Part shown: one piece after another, positions 34,501 through 44,449 of the stretch
Layout of the letters: each line of letters begins with the position of its first letter
Numbering within the stretch: the first letter of the stretch is position 1
NCBI RefSeq assembly: GCF_030035675.1
Contig: NC_084489.1
Span: forward strand, 39,784,398 to 39,848,397
Direction: 5' to 3'
Length of the DNA: 64,000 nucleotides
Origin: Rhineura floridana
Taxonomy: Eukaryota > Chordata > Lepidosauria > Squamata > Rhineuridae
Notes under the pieces: model-generated
What the model saw: the letters and a program-made list of their open reading frames with translations, nothing else
Told to the model about the DNA's origin: nothing
Databases searched by the model: none
Position numbers and translations under genes: made by a program

Positions 34501-36649
34501 CTGCTGACATGAGGAGGTCCTGCTCTGTGTGCCCGCTCCAGGAGTACTCTAGAGGGTGGGAACAAGAGAACACCCTTTCCAGTAGTAGCAATTTGGGGGG
34601 GGGGTTATACTTTTTTGGTGGTCAAGCCTATATTTGGGGGAATGGAGGGATTTGTTCCTATGGTTTGATCTTTTTTTAAATGGTTTTGTGTATTATATTA
34701 TTTTTATTTTTTTAAGTCTCCTTGAGACTCTCTGTGGAAGTGATGAATAAATTAGTTAAATAATTAAATAATTTACACATTCCTGGGGCGGGGGAATGGA
34801 GGAAGGATGTGGCACAGCTATACTGGGACAGCGCGACTTCAGTGGCAACTAGGAGTACAGGATTAGATGCTCCTTCACATTAAAAAAATAAAAATCTTTG
34901 CCTGTGGACAATTAGCGTCTCAGGGAGAAGGGTACTAATCTAGCTTTCTCTCTGTGGTGGTAGCTTCCTATGTCCAGGGAGTGTTGCGTGTAAGAAAGCA
35001 TTCAAACATGCAATGTCCCACCTGCATTGTGAAGTGGTACAGTCCAGGAGAGGTGTATCGTGTGCTTTTTAATGAAAATGTCTATCAGCTCAAAGAAACA
35101 ATCCTGGGACCTTCCACGTGCAAAGCAGATGCTCTGCCACTAAGCTATAGCCTTCCTCATTCCTGGGGTGGAGGTGGGGAAGCCCCTGCCTCACTCTTGT
35201 CTTTATGCTGGCCCCTTCCTGGTCATTCAACCACTTTTGTCTTCTCTGTGTCTGCACAGGTATACAAGGGCCCCATGGGGAAGAAAAATGTTCAGTTCCT
35301 CTATACTGTTCCCATGGAAAGCCTCTGTGGCTATGTGCACAATGGCCCTCTCACAGGAGAACAGTATGTAATCATAGGTATGGAGCACCACCTATTGCCA
35401 GGGAGCACTTGGAGGCAATGAAAACCTACAAAGACTTTTGTGCCTTAATCCTGAGGAAAAGAGGAGCAATGAACCCTCCACTCATAGGCATTTTGTCAAA
35501 CGTAGAGGCATGTCATTGAGGTCTAGATGTGTGGGGACTGGCAGTGGTATTCAGTGGCAAGGGAGATGCACTCTGTGCATGCTCAGAGGCACCCTCCAGC
35601 CAAACTGTACAGAAAAGGAAAACCAGTCCTGGGGCCCTTCCAGAATGGTTATTTCTTCCAGTGCTGGGGCTGCCCCCTATCATGGTGGAGGAAGCCTCCC
35701 GCAGCAGATAGTGGCAGCATTTGGCTTTTCTGTCTCAGGTGCCAAAATATCTTGAACCAGCACTGGCAAGAGAACCAGGAAAACCTCCTGGGGAAAAAAT
35801 ACCAACCAGCATAAGTTTGGTTTCGCTGCCTTGCTGGTTTTGTGCCACAGTTGCAATGGCATCCAAACTGATCCTGCTCATCTGTCTGCACCAGCAACGA
35901 TCAATCCAGGGGCCTTGAGTATTCTGGGTGACAGGAGTGTGTCATTCACAAAAGCCTCCATCTTAGATGCCAGGAAGAGCATGTCAGCACCAGGCAAGGC
36001 CTCTTTGGGGGTACCGTGTTCAATTTTGGACACCACTGTATAAAAAAAGAGGTTGGGCAAGTTGAAAGATTTTTCAAAAGAAGGCTATGAGGATGGCAAA
36101 AAGTGTACAAAAAGTGATATGAATTAAGGCAGAAGGAACTGATTATGTTTAGCATGACAAAAAGATGAAAGAGGAGGGAGGGATGTTGATTCCCTCCCCC
36201 CTTTCAAATATTGTAAAAGAGACTTTTCAGAAATGAAAGCACACTGGACCCACCCGTAGGGTTGCTGGAGAATTCCAACAAAAATGAAGACACAAGCAGA
36301 AATTGCTGGTGTTCGGTTATTCATCTCACCATGTCCAGAAGGGAAATCGATCCAGAGAATATGATCAATATTTGTTGCTGTTGTTGTTGTCAGGCAGGCA
36401 GGTCTGAACAGAAATCACCACCTTCTTACATCCCCACTCAGCCCTAAGTTTAGCTGGCCAAGGATAAGCCATTGTGAACAAGCCCTTTACATTTTTCTCC
36501 TCCATATTCACTCTTGCTCTCTCTTTCACCCAACAGGCATGCTGAGAGGTGACCACATCATGATCACACTCTGCTCCTTCATTGAGCGATGGGATATGCT
36601 ACCTGCTGCTCAGAGACAAGTCCTGAGGAAGGGCTGCAACCTCACGTGA
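25408..36649 (+). CDS. TIMP1: Tissue inhibitor of metalloproteinases, TIMP1-like (whole gene)
   Basis: Secreted inhibitor of matrix metalloproteinases. Four coding exons were found: 25408-25540, 33628-33722, 35260-35377 and 36537-36645. Introns are in phases 1, 0 and 1, as in vertebrate TIMPs. The product is a 27-residue signal peptide then a mature chain starting at Cys1. The six N-domain cysteines are all present (mature 1, 3, 13, 72, 101 and 122), giving the three expected disulfides. MESLCGY and the IRAKLVG strand favour TIMP1 over TIMP2-4. The usual next cysteine, which belongs to the C-terminal domain, is absent (GCNLT). Without splicing at 36646 the frame ends at TGA 36647-36649, giving a mature protein of 125 residues, close to the 126-residue inhibitory domain of human TIMP1. 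No C-terminal exon was found downstream. TIMP genes usually sit inside synapsin introns on the opposite strand, but I saw no synapsin exon here. Gene identity is firm. TIMP1 orthology and the 3' end are less sure. Confidence 0.85.
25700..25870 (+). repeat. Dispersed repeat fragment in TIMP intron
   Basis: Matches part of 34060-34420 (GCCTGGTTAGAATGTGTCCTTGAACT ... GATAAAAGTCACAT...CCCACTTTTGC). Contains a short GCTT/GCGT simple repeat at 25788-25806. Confidence 0.55.
26255..26381. mobile_element. 127-bp hAT-like MITE with perfect target duplication
   Basis: Ends TAGGGTTACCATC and (inverted) TAGGGTTACCAACC. It is flanked by GACTTCAG at 26247-26254 and 26382-26389, a perfect 8-bp duplication. 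The terminal repeat is related to that of the 4.25-kb element at 1834-6081. Confidence 0.85.
26540..26655. repeat. Palindromic hAT-like MITE copy
   Basis: CCCTCCAGATATTGTTAGAC, then a centre with GCTATGCTGGCTGGGG, then GGAGTTGGAGTCCTTTGTC. Member of the 45818-45954 family. Confidence 0.65.
26765..26857. repeat. Fold-back MITE interrupted by the L1 insertion
   Basis: CAAAGAATCCTGGAAACTGTAG matches the 37490-37745 family. The other end of such an element (TTTAAATGTATGGTGT) lies at 32585-32601, beyond the L1, so the L1 appears to have inserted into this repeat. Confidence 0.5.
27682..28590 (+). CDS. L1 ORF1 protein (RNA-binding chaperone)
   Basis: 302 codons, intact. L1 ORF1p forms trimers that coat the LINE RNA and act as a nucleic acid chaperone. 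Residues about 25-105 are heptad-like and rich in K, E, I and L (ISDLKQEMKTELKDIKDQIK), fitting a trimeric coiled coil. LRFRAIPEETGEDIRDKI starts the RRM-like domain near residue 113. The C-terminal domain includes KRKEYAFFTEKLKQ and VIFTFRQQKYRL (near 210-260). The basic start, MRMTTRKAAKAQERR, is typical. The ATG at 27688 is also possible. ORF2 starts 15 bp after its stop. Confidence 0.88.
   Translation: MRMTTRKAAKAQERRGSIDPQEGVIPPDMFQKIMEGISDLKQEMKTELKDIKDQIKTQVDEIKGTIGQIMEDAKNTKEKVQILENRTDILNLELEKNLDYMAVIELRNKEHGLRFRAIPEETGEDIRDKIVNALVKFLDLNEDRMKFEIDKVYRINSRYATMKKIPRDVLVHFIKKTTRDMVLQQHFNNTFKIDGKDILVMKEIPIRLLRKRKEYAFFTEKLKQCKIQFRWDVPEGVIFTFRQQKYRLNTVQKAMDFLRKASKDMEEDKLKDMDIIPGKQSQQEHAEEGKEDDGLKGASGTF
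28606..32342 (+). pseudogene. L1 ORF2 (endonuclease-reverse transcriptase), lightly broken
   Basis: About 1,245 codons across three open blocks. The endonuclease begins YLTWNINGAN, with the catalytic Glu in CLQETHI and later GDWNGV and SDHNPV. The reverse transcriptase has GKAPGPDGLS, NYRPISLLN, FLDAEKAFDNLNW, QGCPLSPLLF and the catalytic FADD (30680-30691). A C-terminal Cys/His knuckle (CWKCKQQEGSFYH) follows. Breaks: TAA at 29068-29070 (probably from CAA, since the same frame continues), a frameshift in the A-run at 29309-29320 (frame 1 to 2) and another near 32030-32055 (frame 2 to 3). All key catalytic motifs are readable, so decay is recent. Confidence 0.88.
32567..33084. other. Intron sequence after the L1, with an old LINE-like tail
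   Basis: Besides the MITE end at 32585-32610, a T-rich tail-like stretch lies at 32660-32835 (GAGCTGCACAGAGTGG ... TAAATAAATATC). No exon. Confidence 0.45.
33085..33365 (+). repeat. LINE-type 3' end with (GATA)n
   Basis: Paralogue of 49755-50015: CAACAAGCCTTTTAAGTTGAG, a T-rich middle, then GGGCTACTGCTGGGAGGAGG and a GATA repeat at 33340-33362. Probably the 3' end of an L2-like LINE. Confidence 0.6.
33628..33722 (+). CDS. TIMP1: TIMP1-like coding exon 2
   Basis: Acceptor TTTTTTGCAG then 95 bp reading A-IRAKLVGVSKQFV through WWQRYEIKTTK, donor AAG|GTGAGC, phase 0. It matches the VIRAK strand and RYEIK strand of TIMPs. Between them the loop (SKQFVAIDPEPTWW) differs from human TIMP1, and the family's usual NQT glycosylation site is not present. 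It is 8.1 kb from exon 1 because a 5.67-kb L1 has inserted in the intron. Confidence 0.9.
34060..34420 (+). repeat. Dispersed repeat, fuller copy
   Basis: Runs TGGGGAACACCAGGCCTGG, GAACTCTCTTAGGCC, TGTCCTTGAACTCTGATC, CTACTGGACAAAGGTAAAAT and GAGAAAGGTTGCCACCC. Pieces recur at 25700-25870 and 62938-62992. Class unknown. Confidence 0.55.
35090..35158 (-). repeat. tRNA-Ala-like SINE fragment
   Basis: The reverse strand reads TAGTGGCAGAGCATCTGC ... TTGCACGTGGAAGGTCCCAGG, like the A to B box region of an alanine tRNA. A longer copy is at 42128-42330. It is part of a SINE and not a functional tRNA. Confidence 0.55.
35260..35377 (+). CDS. TIMP1: TIMP1-like coding exon 3
   Basis: Acceptor CTGCACAG, 118 bp reading VYKGPMGKKNVQFLY, TVPMESLCGYVHNGP and EQYVII, donor ATAG|GTATGG, phase 1. 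The MES-x-CGY motif carries the cysteine that pairs with Cys1 and packs against the protease active site. It is the best indication of TIMP1 rather than TIMP2, 3 or 4. Confidence 0.9.
36008..36230 (+). repeat. CR1 LINE fragment
   Basis: GTGTTCAATTTTGGACACCA through GTTGGGCAAGTTGAAAG and ATGAAAGAGGAGG corresponds to the C-terminal RT region of a CR1-like element, compare 49080-49280. Heavily degraded. Lies in intron 3 of the TIMP gene. Confidence 0.5.
36537..36649 (+). CDS. TIMP1: TIMP1-like coding exon 4, end of the inhibitory domain, possible terminal exon
   Basis: Acceptor CACCCAACAG, then GMLRGDHIMITLCSF, IERWDMLPAAQRQ and VLRKGCNLT. The two cysteines that pair with Cys3 and Cys13 are present. 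Vertebrate TIMPs have another cysteine two or three residues after the last one (GCEEC, GCECK, GCNCK); here Leu-Thr follow instead. Splicing could occur at CTCAC|GTGAGT (36645/36646). If not, ACG TGA ends the protein at 36649, and NLT forms an N-glycosylation sequon at the C terminus. The segment before GC is about four residues shorter than in human TIMP1. A polyadenylation-like AATAAA lies at 37449. Confidence 0.85.
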
Positions 36650-37489
36650 GTACCTGGCCGCTGGGGGTACTGTGTCACAGGGACCCAGAGGCTGCTGTGG
36701 TAGTTAAGACAGCATATGCTTGCAGAGAGATCTGCACGGGGGCAGGGCCCACCAGGAAGACATAATCTGAAGCCAACATCATCCGACATTAGCTGAAAAG
36801 GGTCCACTGAAAGATGCATATCTGTGGTTTTGGACTGGGATTGACAAAGTCATTGCAGTCTGTACTGAACCGAAAAAGAAGGGAGAGAAAGCAAGATCCA
36901 CTGCAAGGAGGTGGCCAGTCACATGGAGAACTGCTAGTTGTGCATCGTCTGCCAATGTGGAGGTGGCCGGAACTATAGCATGGTTGCAGGAGGGAGATTC
37001 GCATCTTGTAGGAGGGCCCAGTAAAAGGACACAGTGCCACATACATTTGGGCCTGAACTTGGGAGCTTCACGCATCTGTAGCTGGCTCTGTTCCTGGTAG
37101 TCTTAACTATTGAAACCCCTATTATCTCCCCCAGAATTCAAGTTTTCTGTCAAGGAGCCTGAAGCTTGGACAGGTGCTTACCTTGTTAATGTTTCTTTAT
37201 ATTCTGAATGATCCTGATCGTTATGCATTGACTCCAACCTCTGCATTTTAATAGTAACTGCACAAATCAGAAGCAGAAATGAAAGAGTCAAGTCAAGCAC
37301 TGCTGGCAAGATCAGGAGCTTTTACCTCCCTTGTTTTCCTTGACGCTGAGAGAAATGATGATCATGCAAATGATGGCAAGATTGTTATTGCTATTGTTTT
37401 TGTCAATCACCCTGGAAGCTTTGCTGAAAAGCAGTACAAACATGTTTTAAATAAACAAATAATAAATATTGCCAGTGAGTGGATTTCAG
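36650..37489. other. Region downstream of TIMP exon 4
   Basis: Searched by eye for a TIMP C-terminal exon (spaced cysteines with a CLWTD-like motif) and none was seen. Holds a LINE-like tail at 37395-37470 that includes AATAAA (37449-37454), a possible polyadenylation signal if exon 4 is terminal. Confidence 0.45.
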
Positions 37490-37745
37490 AGTTCCACAGA
37501 GGCCACATCTGCAGTACCATACCACTTTAATCAATCATGGCTTCCCCCAAAGAATCCTTGGAACTATAGTTTATTAAGGGTGTTGAGAGTTGTTAGGAGA
37601 CCCCTATTCTCCTCACAGAGCTACAATTCCCAGAGTTCTGTAGTTCTCTGAGAATAGGGGCCTCCTAACAACTACAGTTCCCAGGATTCTTTGGGGGAAG
37701 CCACAAGTGCTTAAAGTGGTATAATACAGCTTCAAATGTAAGGGG
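37490..37745. repeat. Fold-back MITE, full palindrome
   Basis: The left arm (ATGGCTTCCCCCAAAGAATCC ... GGAGACCCCTATTCTCC) and right arm (AGAATAGGGGCCTCC ... GGATTCTTTGGGGGAAGCCA) are near-perfect inverted copies around about 37625. Other copies: 15812-15975, 26765-26857 and 48380-48600. Confidence 0.8.
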
Positions 37746-38440
37746 CGAATGTGAGTAGAGAAACATGAATCTGGTTCATATTTTTGGTGGTCCAATGCAA
37801 CTTCCTAGGGAACTCATGAGGAGAGATACTGTTCATGACAGCAACTTAGGTTTGTTTTATTTTTAAACATTATTGTGATGATTTTTATACGTCAGACCAC
37901 ACAAGTGGTCCTCAATGTGGCGTACAATCACAAAAGAAAATGACATAATAAAAACAACGTTTCCAAACATCTGCAGCAAAGCAGAATTCAGACTAAAAAT
38001 CCAAACAAGAAATCATTAAACATCAACTGAACAATCCTATATAGCAAGATACACAAACAGAAAAGACACACAGACCCTTCCCTCCCTCCATACTCCATCC
38101 AGGCAAGCAAGATGCCTTATCATACTTCAAGGACACATTACATCCAGGCAAAAGTATTTGAGAAGGATGTTGTAGAGTATGGTTGGTGAGGGGTGTGGTC
38201 TGAGGAGGGGGCGTGGCTGGGAAGAATCCTGAAGGCAGGACTGAGAGGTCTGGATGGCTGCATTTGGCCTTTGGGCCTGAAGTTCCTTGCACCTGCATAC
38301 TTACTCAAAAATTAAGCCCACATTATGTCCAGGTAAGTTTTCAAGTGTTTTTTCACCTGGGAGCAGGCTCCTTTGAACTCAGTGGGACTTTCTCCTGAGT
38401 AGCCGTGCTTAGAATTGCACTTTTAAAAGGCTTCTCTTCA
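37746..38440. other. Intergenic with short repeats
   Basis: A reverse LINE-like tail at 37855-38010 (TTTTTATACGTCAGACC ... GTGGCGTACAATC) and a common short motif at 38360-38420. No gene. Confidence 0.45.
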
Positions 38441-39618
38441 CATCTTTTTGAAAGGCTGAAAGGGGGGCCAAGCAGGCTACCTTGGAGAAGGTGTTTCCAA
38501 AGCCTAGGCAGCCAGCACTGTCTGTATATTGTTCCCATGTTGAGGTTCAAGCTGTCTCAACTGGTGCTTGTGCATGACTCCTGACCGGCTGCAAGGCCAG
38601 CATTTATTGGCCTCTGTATGCTTAAGGCACTCGGGTATGGAGCTATCATAAATGTCAACTGACAGCTAGGGACATGGCTCAAACTCATGGAAATTTCTGT
38701 TCATGTAGGTGAGTTCTGCTACCAAAGGCTAGCACCCTGGAATTGACCGTCTCCAAATCGCGACTTTGTAAGCAAGTTCTAGTCTGTGTCCTTGATTGAT
38801 GTTCCATTTTCTCCTTTTGGTGTGCTGAATGTTAAATTGTTCCCTTCCTGGATCAGAAGTTGATAATAGTAATTACAAAAGTACGGCTTTAAATTTTTAA
38901 CAATAAAAAAGTCTGTACTATACTTGAAAATGCCTACTGTTGAGCTGGTTATTTGACATAAGCAAAGTATCTGCTGCATAAATCACTTGGTACCCCCCTA
39001 TTGTTGCTCAATTTGGAATCCTTTACTCCAGTTTATTATTCTTCCTTTCAAACACATTAGAAAAACAACTTGAGCTTGAGTGGTGCTTAATGTCTTCTGC
39101 TCCTCTGTCAAATATTTCAGTAAAAATGGGCTTTGCAATTAAATACACAGCTCACGCTATTACTGATCTCCTAAAGCAGTCTGTGGCATGCAGGTTTAAT
39201 GGCTGGTCTAAAATTTAAACACTGTGTCGGAACAGAGGGATATAGATTCCATTGGAAGATGAAGTTGGCCAAAGAATCAGATTGAAAATGCATTAGCAAG
39301 GCATTACTTCATTTCAAGGCATTAAAAAGTTAGTATTTACGGGAAGGCAAGAATGAGATTGGCAAATGTGACTGAGCTGTTGGTTATTTTAAATATATAT
39401 ATTGATGACAAAAGAGGTGAAATCACTGCCACATTCACCTCTTTCACACTAGAGCTGCAGTTTAAAGAACATTTGGAGTTTATTGAGGTTTTCTAATTAG
39501 CGCCACACTGCAAAATGTCTTCATGTTCAGAGGCAGCAATAAAAACGAGGAGGAGAAAGGCAAAGGCCCCAGTCAAATTCAGAGAGAAGTGTACTTAGGC
39601 CAGTGGCAGTCAAGCCTT
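38441..39618. other. Intergenic, nothing recognised
   Basis: No exon, RNA gene or assigned repeat. Confidence 0.5.
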
Positions 39619-40048
39619 CCTATGGGCCTCTCCAGATGGCCTTTTTATTGTGCATTCATGATGATCTGTGTTCATGATCCTATGGGAGGGAGTATATATA
39701 AACACACTTTCAATACCTTTTGTGCCTGCAAAAGTTTTAGGGTGCATATACTGCTTTGTTCCCAATCGTTGCATGTCCCAAAGCTTCCTGCTGAAATCCT
39801 GTAACTTTTCATCCCACAAATGTCCTGGGTTGTTGCTGCTGTTGTCCTGCTTTTGTTGTGTTATAGTGCGAGAGTGCCCCTTCAGAGGGCAATAAAGCAG
39901 TAACACTGGGGAAGCATCACAGAACATTGGAAGGAGAATGACATGCGGATGGTTCAGTATAAATCCACCACTAATGCACTATTATTGCATCATTGATATG
40001 TTACAGAATACACTTTCAAAAAAAAGAAGAAGAAGTCTGAAGGGGTCC
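39619..40048. repeat. MITE-like dispersed repeat, copy 2
   Basis: Begins GGGCCTCTCCAGATGGCC and ends near AGTCTGAAGGGGTCC, which is roughly inverted to the start. Shares GGGGAAGCATCACAGAACAT with 23500-23900. An A/GAA-rich run lies near the end (40017-40035). Non-coding. Confidence 0.6.
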
Positions 40049-40482
40049 TCATTCTCTGGTGGATTGTGACCACACTATGCTTCTGTTGCTCCTTGACTTC
40101 TCAGGCATTGCTATGGATTGATTCAAGTTTGTTTGTTTGTTTTCTGATCACAACTCACAAGTACCCTCATGGGCTTGCCTGTTTCTCTTTCATCCTCTTC
40201 TCTTTGCAGACAGCTTATGTAATTCTTTCCTCTCCTTTCCTGCAGTGTTTTCTGGTCTCCGCTCAGATATCTCCAGTCCCAACAAAGAGTAAGCTTCCTC
40301 TAAGGCTGCTTTGTCCAATTTGAAGATTAGCAATCGTGGCTCCATTCCATTCCAGGGCTGCCTGCTTGATACTATGCAAAACCAACACAGAGCATGAGCT
40401 TTCCCTTCTGACTAGTCAAAATGAATTCAGATACAACCACACCCTCTCTCCATTAGGTATATTTAATTTATCTGCTATATAT
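40049..40482. other. Intergenic, nothing recognised
   Basis: No gene or assigned repeat. Confidence 0.5.
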
Positions 40483-41045
40483 TGTTACTGGATTGAGGGT
40501 TGAGACAGATGATTTCTTTGAGTCCCCTTCTAGCCTGTGATCTTGTATCTGAAGTTGGGATATGCAAGCAAGAAACCTGCTCTACTGGTCAGACTAGTTT
40601 CCTTTGTTAAGATAGGCTGTGAGTTAATGGACTTATTGATTGGCCAATCTGCATATCTGAAGGGAGCTATTGGAACTCTTTTCAGGGAAGAAGCCTTCCT
40701 CCCACCATCACCTGGATGGAGTTCCCCCCTTTCTGGAGCCAAGGAGAGGCTTGTGTGTTTTTTATTCTAGACTGGGAAGAAGCTGGGAACTGGAAATAGA
40801 CAGAGAGGTTTGCTTGGTTTCTGTACCTCCAAAGCTATGGGCAATGGGGAGCAAGATCTGATGGACTGTTAATGCTGTGAACCGCTCCATCTTAAGCGCA
40901 GGTTGGAATGTGTGTAAATTAAAACCATATATCCTATAAGATGCCATAGTCTCTGCTGACTTTTTTTCCAAGGAAGCTAAACTCTGGTAAGCACAGGAAA
41001 CCCTGGAAATCTTGCACCACTTGGAGATTGGGGTGGCATGCAACA
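40483..41045 (+). mobile_element. Solo LTR fossil, family A, copy 1
   Basis: Starts TGTTACTGG and ends GGCATGCAACA. It aligns along its length with 54791-55348 in the opposite orientation, including GAGCAAGATCTGATGGACTG and a polyadenylation-like stretch. The TGTT...AACA ends and ~560-bp size fit an LTR. No internal region is adjacent. Moderately diverged from its partner, so both are old. Confidence 0.6.
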
Positions 41046-41307
41046 ATAATTTGGAAAGTGTTTTGTTTGCTATGCATAGGGACACCTCTTAAGATATTGT
41101 AACCAAATGTTGTATGATGGCTCTGGCAATCAAGGAGCTGTTTGGATACAATGGAATGCCATTTTGATTCAGGATGTTGGACTGAACCTTTCAAAACCAT
41201 TGGTTTCAGAACTGCACTGATTAACCACTGGTTTCAGAACTGCACTGCTTTTTTTATTTCCGTTCCTGTGGGATACTGGGCATGACGCTGCTAGTTTCCA
41301 ATACTTT

Positions 41308-41430
41308 TATTTTTTTTAAATAATTTTATTGAAGATTTTTGCATACAGCTTGCAAGTGGTACAGCAAACAAAATACATCTCTATTTTGAGAGCATGGGAT
41401 AATATAGTTAAATTCTTTCATAGTTTCCAA
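41308..41430 (-). repeat. L1 3' terminal fragment
   Basis: TAAATAATTTTATTGAAGATTTTTGCATACA read in reverse gives an AATAAAATTATTTAAA-type L1 tail, like that at 32520-32547. Short, 5' truncated. Confidence 0.5.
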
Positions 41431-41972
41431 TATTTTTATGCTGCTTTTCTTCTAAGCATGGTATACAACATAGCAATACAATTACTATGCCCCACCCCAC
41501 AACTCTTTGTATGCACACAGGTAGATATCTCCAGTTCCTGACATTCTGTAACGTACTAATTTAACCAAGGGGTTTACACAACCCCTTAACAATGTGGGCC
41601 CTCATCTCTGAACCCCCTCCCCAGTGTCCCATTAGGGCCTCTCACAATCACAACAGAATTTCTGGGTACAACTTGGCCCTGTAACTACACTCTACACATG
41701 AGCACACACAGAAGAATCCCAGTGCTGTTCCCCTTCCCACCCCAAAGCTGCTTCAGGAGAATAGAATGGCAAGCAGAGAAATGGCAGGTGTCTTGGTGTG
41801 TGCTCTATCCTTTCCCTGCCTGCCATTTGTCAGTTCTAAATAGTCCCCCCTCCCAGCAGTGTTCCCCCTTTGTGCTAGTAGCCATTCTAATTGCAGTGTT
41901 GCAGTGAGCGCATACCTTTCTACCACCTCTAATGCTGTGTGACTTAGCCACTGCCGAATGGGAACCCCTTAC
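41431..41972. other. Intergenic, nothing recognised
   Basis: No exon or repeat assigned. Confidence 0.5.
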
Positions 41973-42112
41973 AGTGGGGATAGGCAACATGGTGCCCTCC
42001 AGATGTTGTGGGACTCCAATTCCAATCATGCCTGTTCACTGACCATGCTGGTCGGGATTACTGGGAGTTGGAGTCCAACAACATCTGGAGGGCACTTTGT
42101 TGGCTACCCTTG
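41973..42112. repeat. Palindromic hAT-like MITE copy
   Basis: CAGTGGGGATAGGCAACATGG ... CAACATCTGGAGGGCAC. Same family as 45818-45954; target duplication unclear. Confidence 0.7.
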
Positions 42113-42127
42113 TCATGGAGGAAAGCA

Positions 42128-42330
42128 ATAGGAATATAGGAACTTGGGAAGCTCCCTTATACCAAGTCAGACCATTGGTATATTTAGTTCAGTATTGTCT
42201 ACAGTAACTGGCAGAGGTTCTCCAGGGTTTCAGACAGAAGACATTCCCAGGCCTACCTGGAGATGCCATGCATTGAACCTTGGACTTTCTGCATGCAAAA
42301 CATACCACTGAGCTATGGACTTTCCCTAAA
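42128..42330 (-). mobile_element. tRNA-Ala-like SINE
   Basis: The reverse strand reads CATAGCTCAGTGGTATG, TGCATGCAGAAAGTCC and TTCAATGCATGGCATCTCC, an A-box and B-box arrangement of alanine-tRNA type. It is followed by a tail with CTCTGCCAGTTACTGTAGAC. Non-functional as a tRNA. Confidence 0.6.
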
Positions 42331-44118
42331 GGTTGATTCTGGGTCTGGAATGTAGGGCTGTGCACCAGATTCAGCCAAGTCCCAAGCCAAATCAGGCCTA
42401 TTCAGAGGTTTTTGGGCCTCCGCGAAGCCAGGTTAAGCCAGCACAGATCACTGTGGATCAGATGGGATGACCCAGTGTGATGTGGGGCTGTCAGGGGAGA
42501 AAGCGTCAGGCAGGAAGAAAAGGCAGCCACCAGGCGGGAGAACCTATGAAAAATCCAAGACCAAGAAGATAGGTCCAATGCTGTGGCTCTTCCTGCCTGA
42601 GCGCTGCCCCACAGGATCAATGCCTTTGCTCAACAGCTGTTGCTTTGGAAGCGGCAAAAGCAGCACCACACAGGATCACTCGCTCTGCCTATCAGCTGTT
42701 GAGCTGAGGGAGCAATCCTGCAGGGTGCGGGTGCTGCAGCACCCCGCTGAGTTGAGTTGAACCCCTCTCTTGGTTGGGAGGGGAGAAATAGACACAGTGT
42801 TTCCTTCCCTCACCCCCTTCCAGTCGTATGTTTAATTAGGGTTTTTAGCTCCACCTCCAAACTTATTTGGGAGTGGCTCTGAGGTGGGGTGAGTGGTCCC
42901 TGGGTTGACCCAGGGCGATCCTTCCCCAGACTGGAGCCCTGGGGTGGATTGGGGGTTGCTCTGTACAGTCCTATTAGAGACAGAGATAGAGAGAACCATG
43001 CCACTTGTGAGTTAGGAAAGGGAAAGTATTCCATATCTTCTCCTCAGTGTCTGAAGGCTGTGATTAGTTTGGGGGTTCAAGGGGCTGGACAAGGATGTGA
43101 ATGGCAAGCTTGGTCCAGATCCCTTCTTCTCCTAAGTCAATGGCCTCAGCGGAGAAGTAGGGGAAGGCATTTTGGTTTTAAGTATGCCCCCCTAGTTAAC
43201 GATCCAATTCCTTTTTCCTCCTGTATCTTTTCATTTTTTCTATATATATGTGTGTGTGTGCAGAGAATTGTCAATATTATAATCGTTATTTATTCAGGAG
43301 CCTCCACTGATATCTATCTTTATTCTGAACTCTATAATTATTGCCTGTATGCATTCCTTTTCAAGTGCATTGCAGTAGAGATTAAGGCAGATAATCAAGT
43401 CAGTGTTTCCCCCCTTACAATCAACACCTCATTCCCCCCTGCTGCTTTCTGTCTGTCAGTTACAATCAACACTTCATTGACATCAGTGAAAGGGAATACA
43501 CATTTGAAGAGCTCACATAGAAAGTAGATCGATAAAAGTACCACTCACACTATTGATGATTTCAAAGCAATTTTAAAAAAAGAATAAAAGAAGAAGAATG
43601 AATCAGAAACCACGCTCAGAGAGTTGCTACTTCAACATTCTCTCTGCAGAGATAGAGAATATCAGAAATAATAATCCGATGGCAAATCCAATTATTCCAG
43701 AAATGACAATGAGTGGGAAAGTTGTCATGAATGGATTGGACAGTGACAGTGGGGTAATTCAACAGTTTTAGACTCTGGACTTAATGATCTGACTCCCCAC
43801 CCCCTTACCTTTTAAGATGGTAATATGCATTACTTCACTTCCTTCACAATGTAGTAAGCCAGTCCTGCTCTGTTTGTGGGGCACCTTGCTCCTTCTGCCC
43901 CGGAGTCCTATTCTGATGGACTCCCTAGACACCAGCCATCTTTTAAGGATGAGCACATGGATTCATTTCTATTCAGCTGCATGTTGGTATGAGTGACTGG
44001 ATGCTTGGTTTTCTGGATCTTCCCTCCATCCCCCTGTAAGCCATATAGTCACACTCATTTTTCATGTCGAAAGGCTGAAAGATTAGAGATTCTGGAGATG
44101 TTGCTGGGTCTGAGAAAT
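42331..44118. other. Intergenic, nothing recognised
   Basis: A 212-codon open frame (42889-43527, +) is the longest here. It crosses a TATATATGTGTGTGTG microsatellite (43240-43260) and has no recognisable domain, so I do not call it a gene. Confidence 0.45.
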
Positions 44119-44226
<108 letters not shown>

Positions 44227-44449
44227 GACCTCACAGTCCTGTTGTAGACAACCCCACTATCAGTTTCAGCCCAGCCGTGGCTGTGCTTCCCACAAAGCTT
44301 TTGCATGGATGGATCTTTAAGATGGAAAGGAAGAGAAGAGCAGCAGTGAGGGAGTGTTTAGGCAAGAGAGGTTTTGCACGGGATCCTGTGTGTACATATA
44401 CCATCTTATTCTGGGAAGGACCAGCTGGAAGGCACTGTGGACAGAGGCT

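Noticed and set aside
42889-43527. 212-codon open frame
   Set aside because: Crosses a TATATG/TGTG microsatellite, has no domain, no splice context, and composition of translated intergenic DNA.
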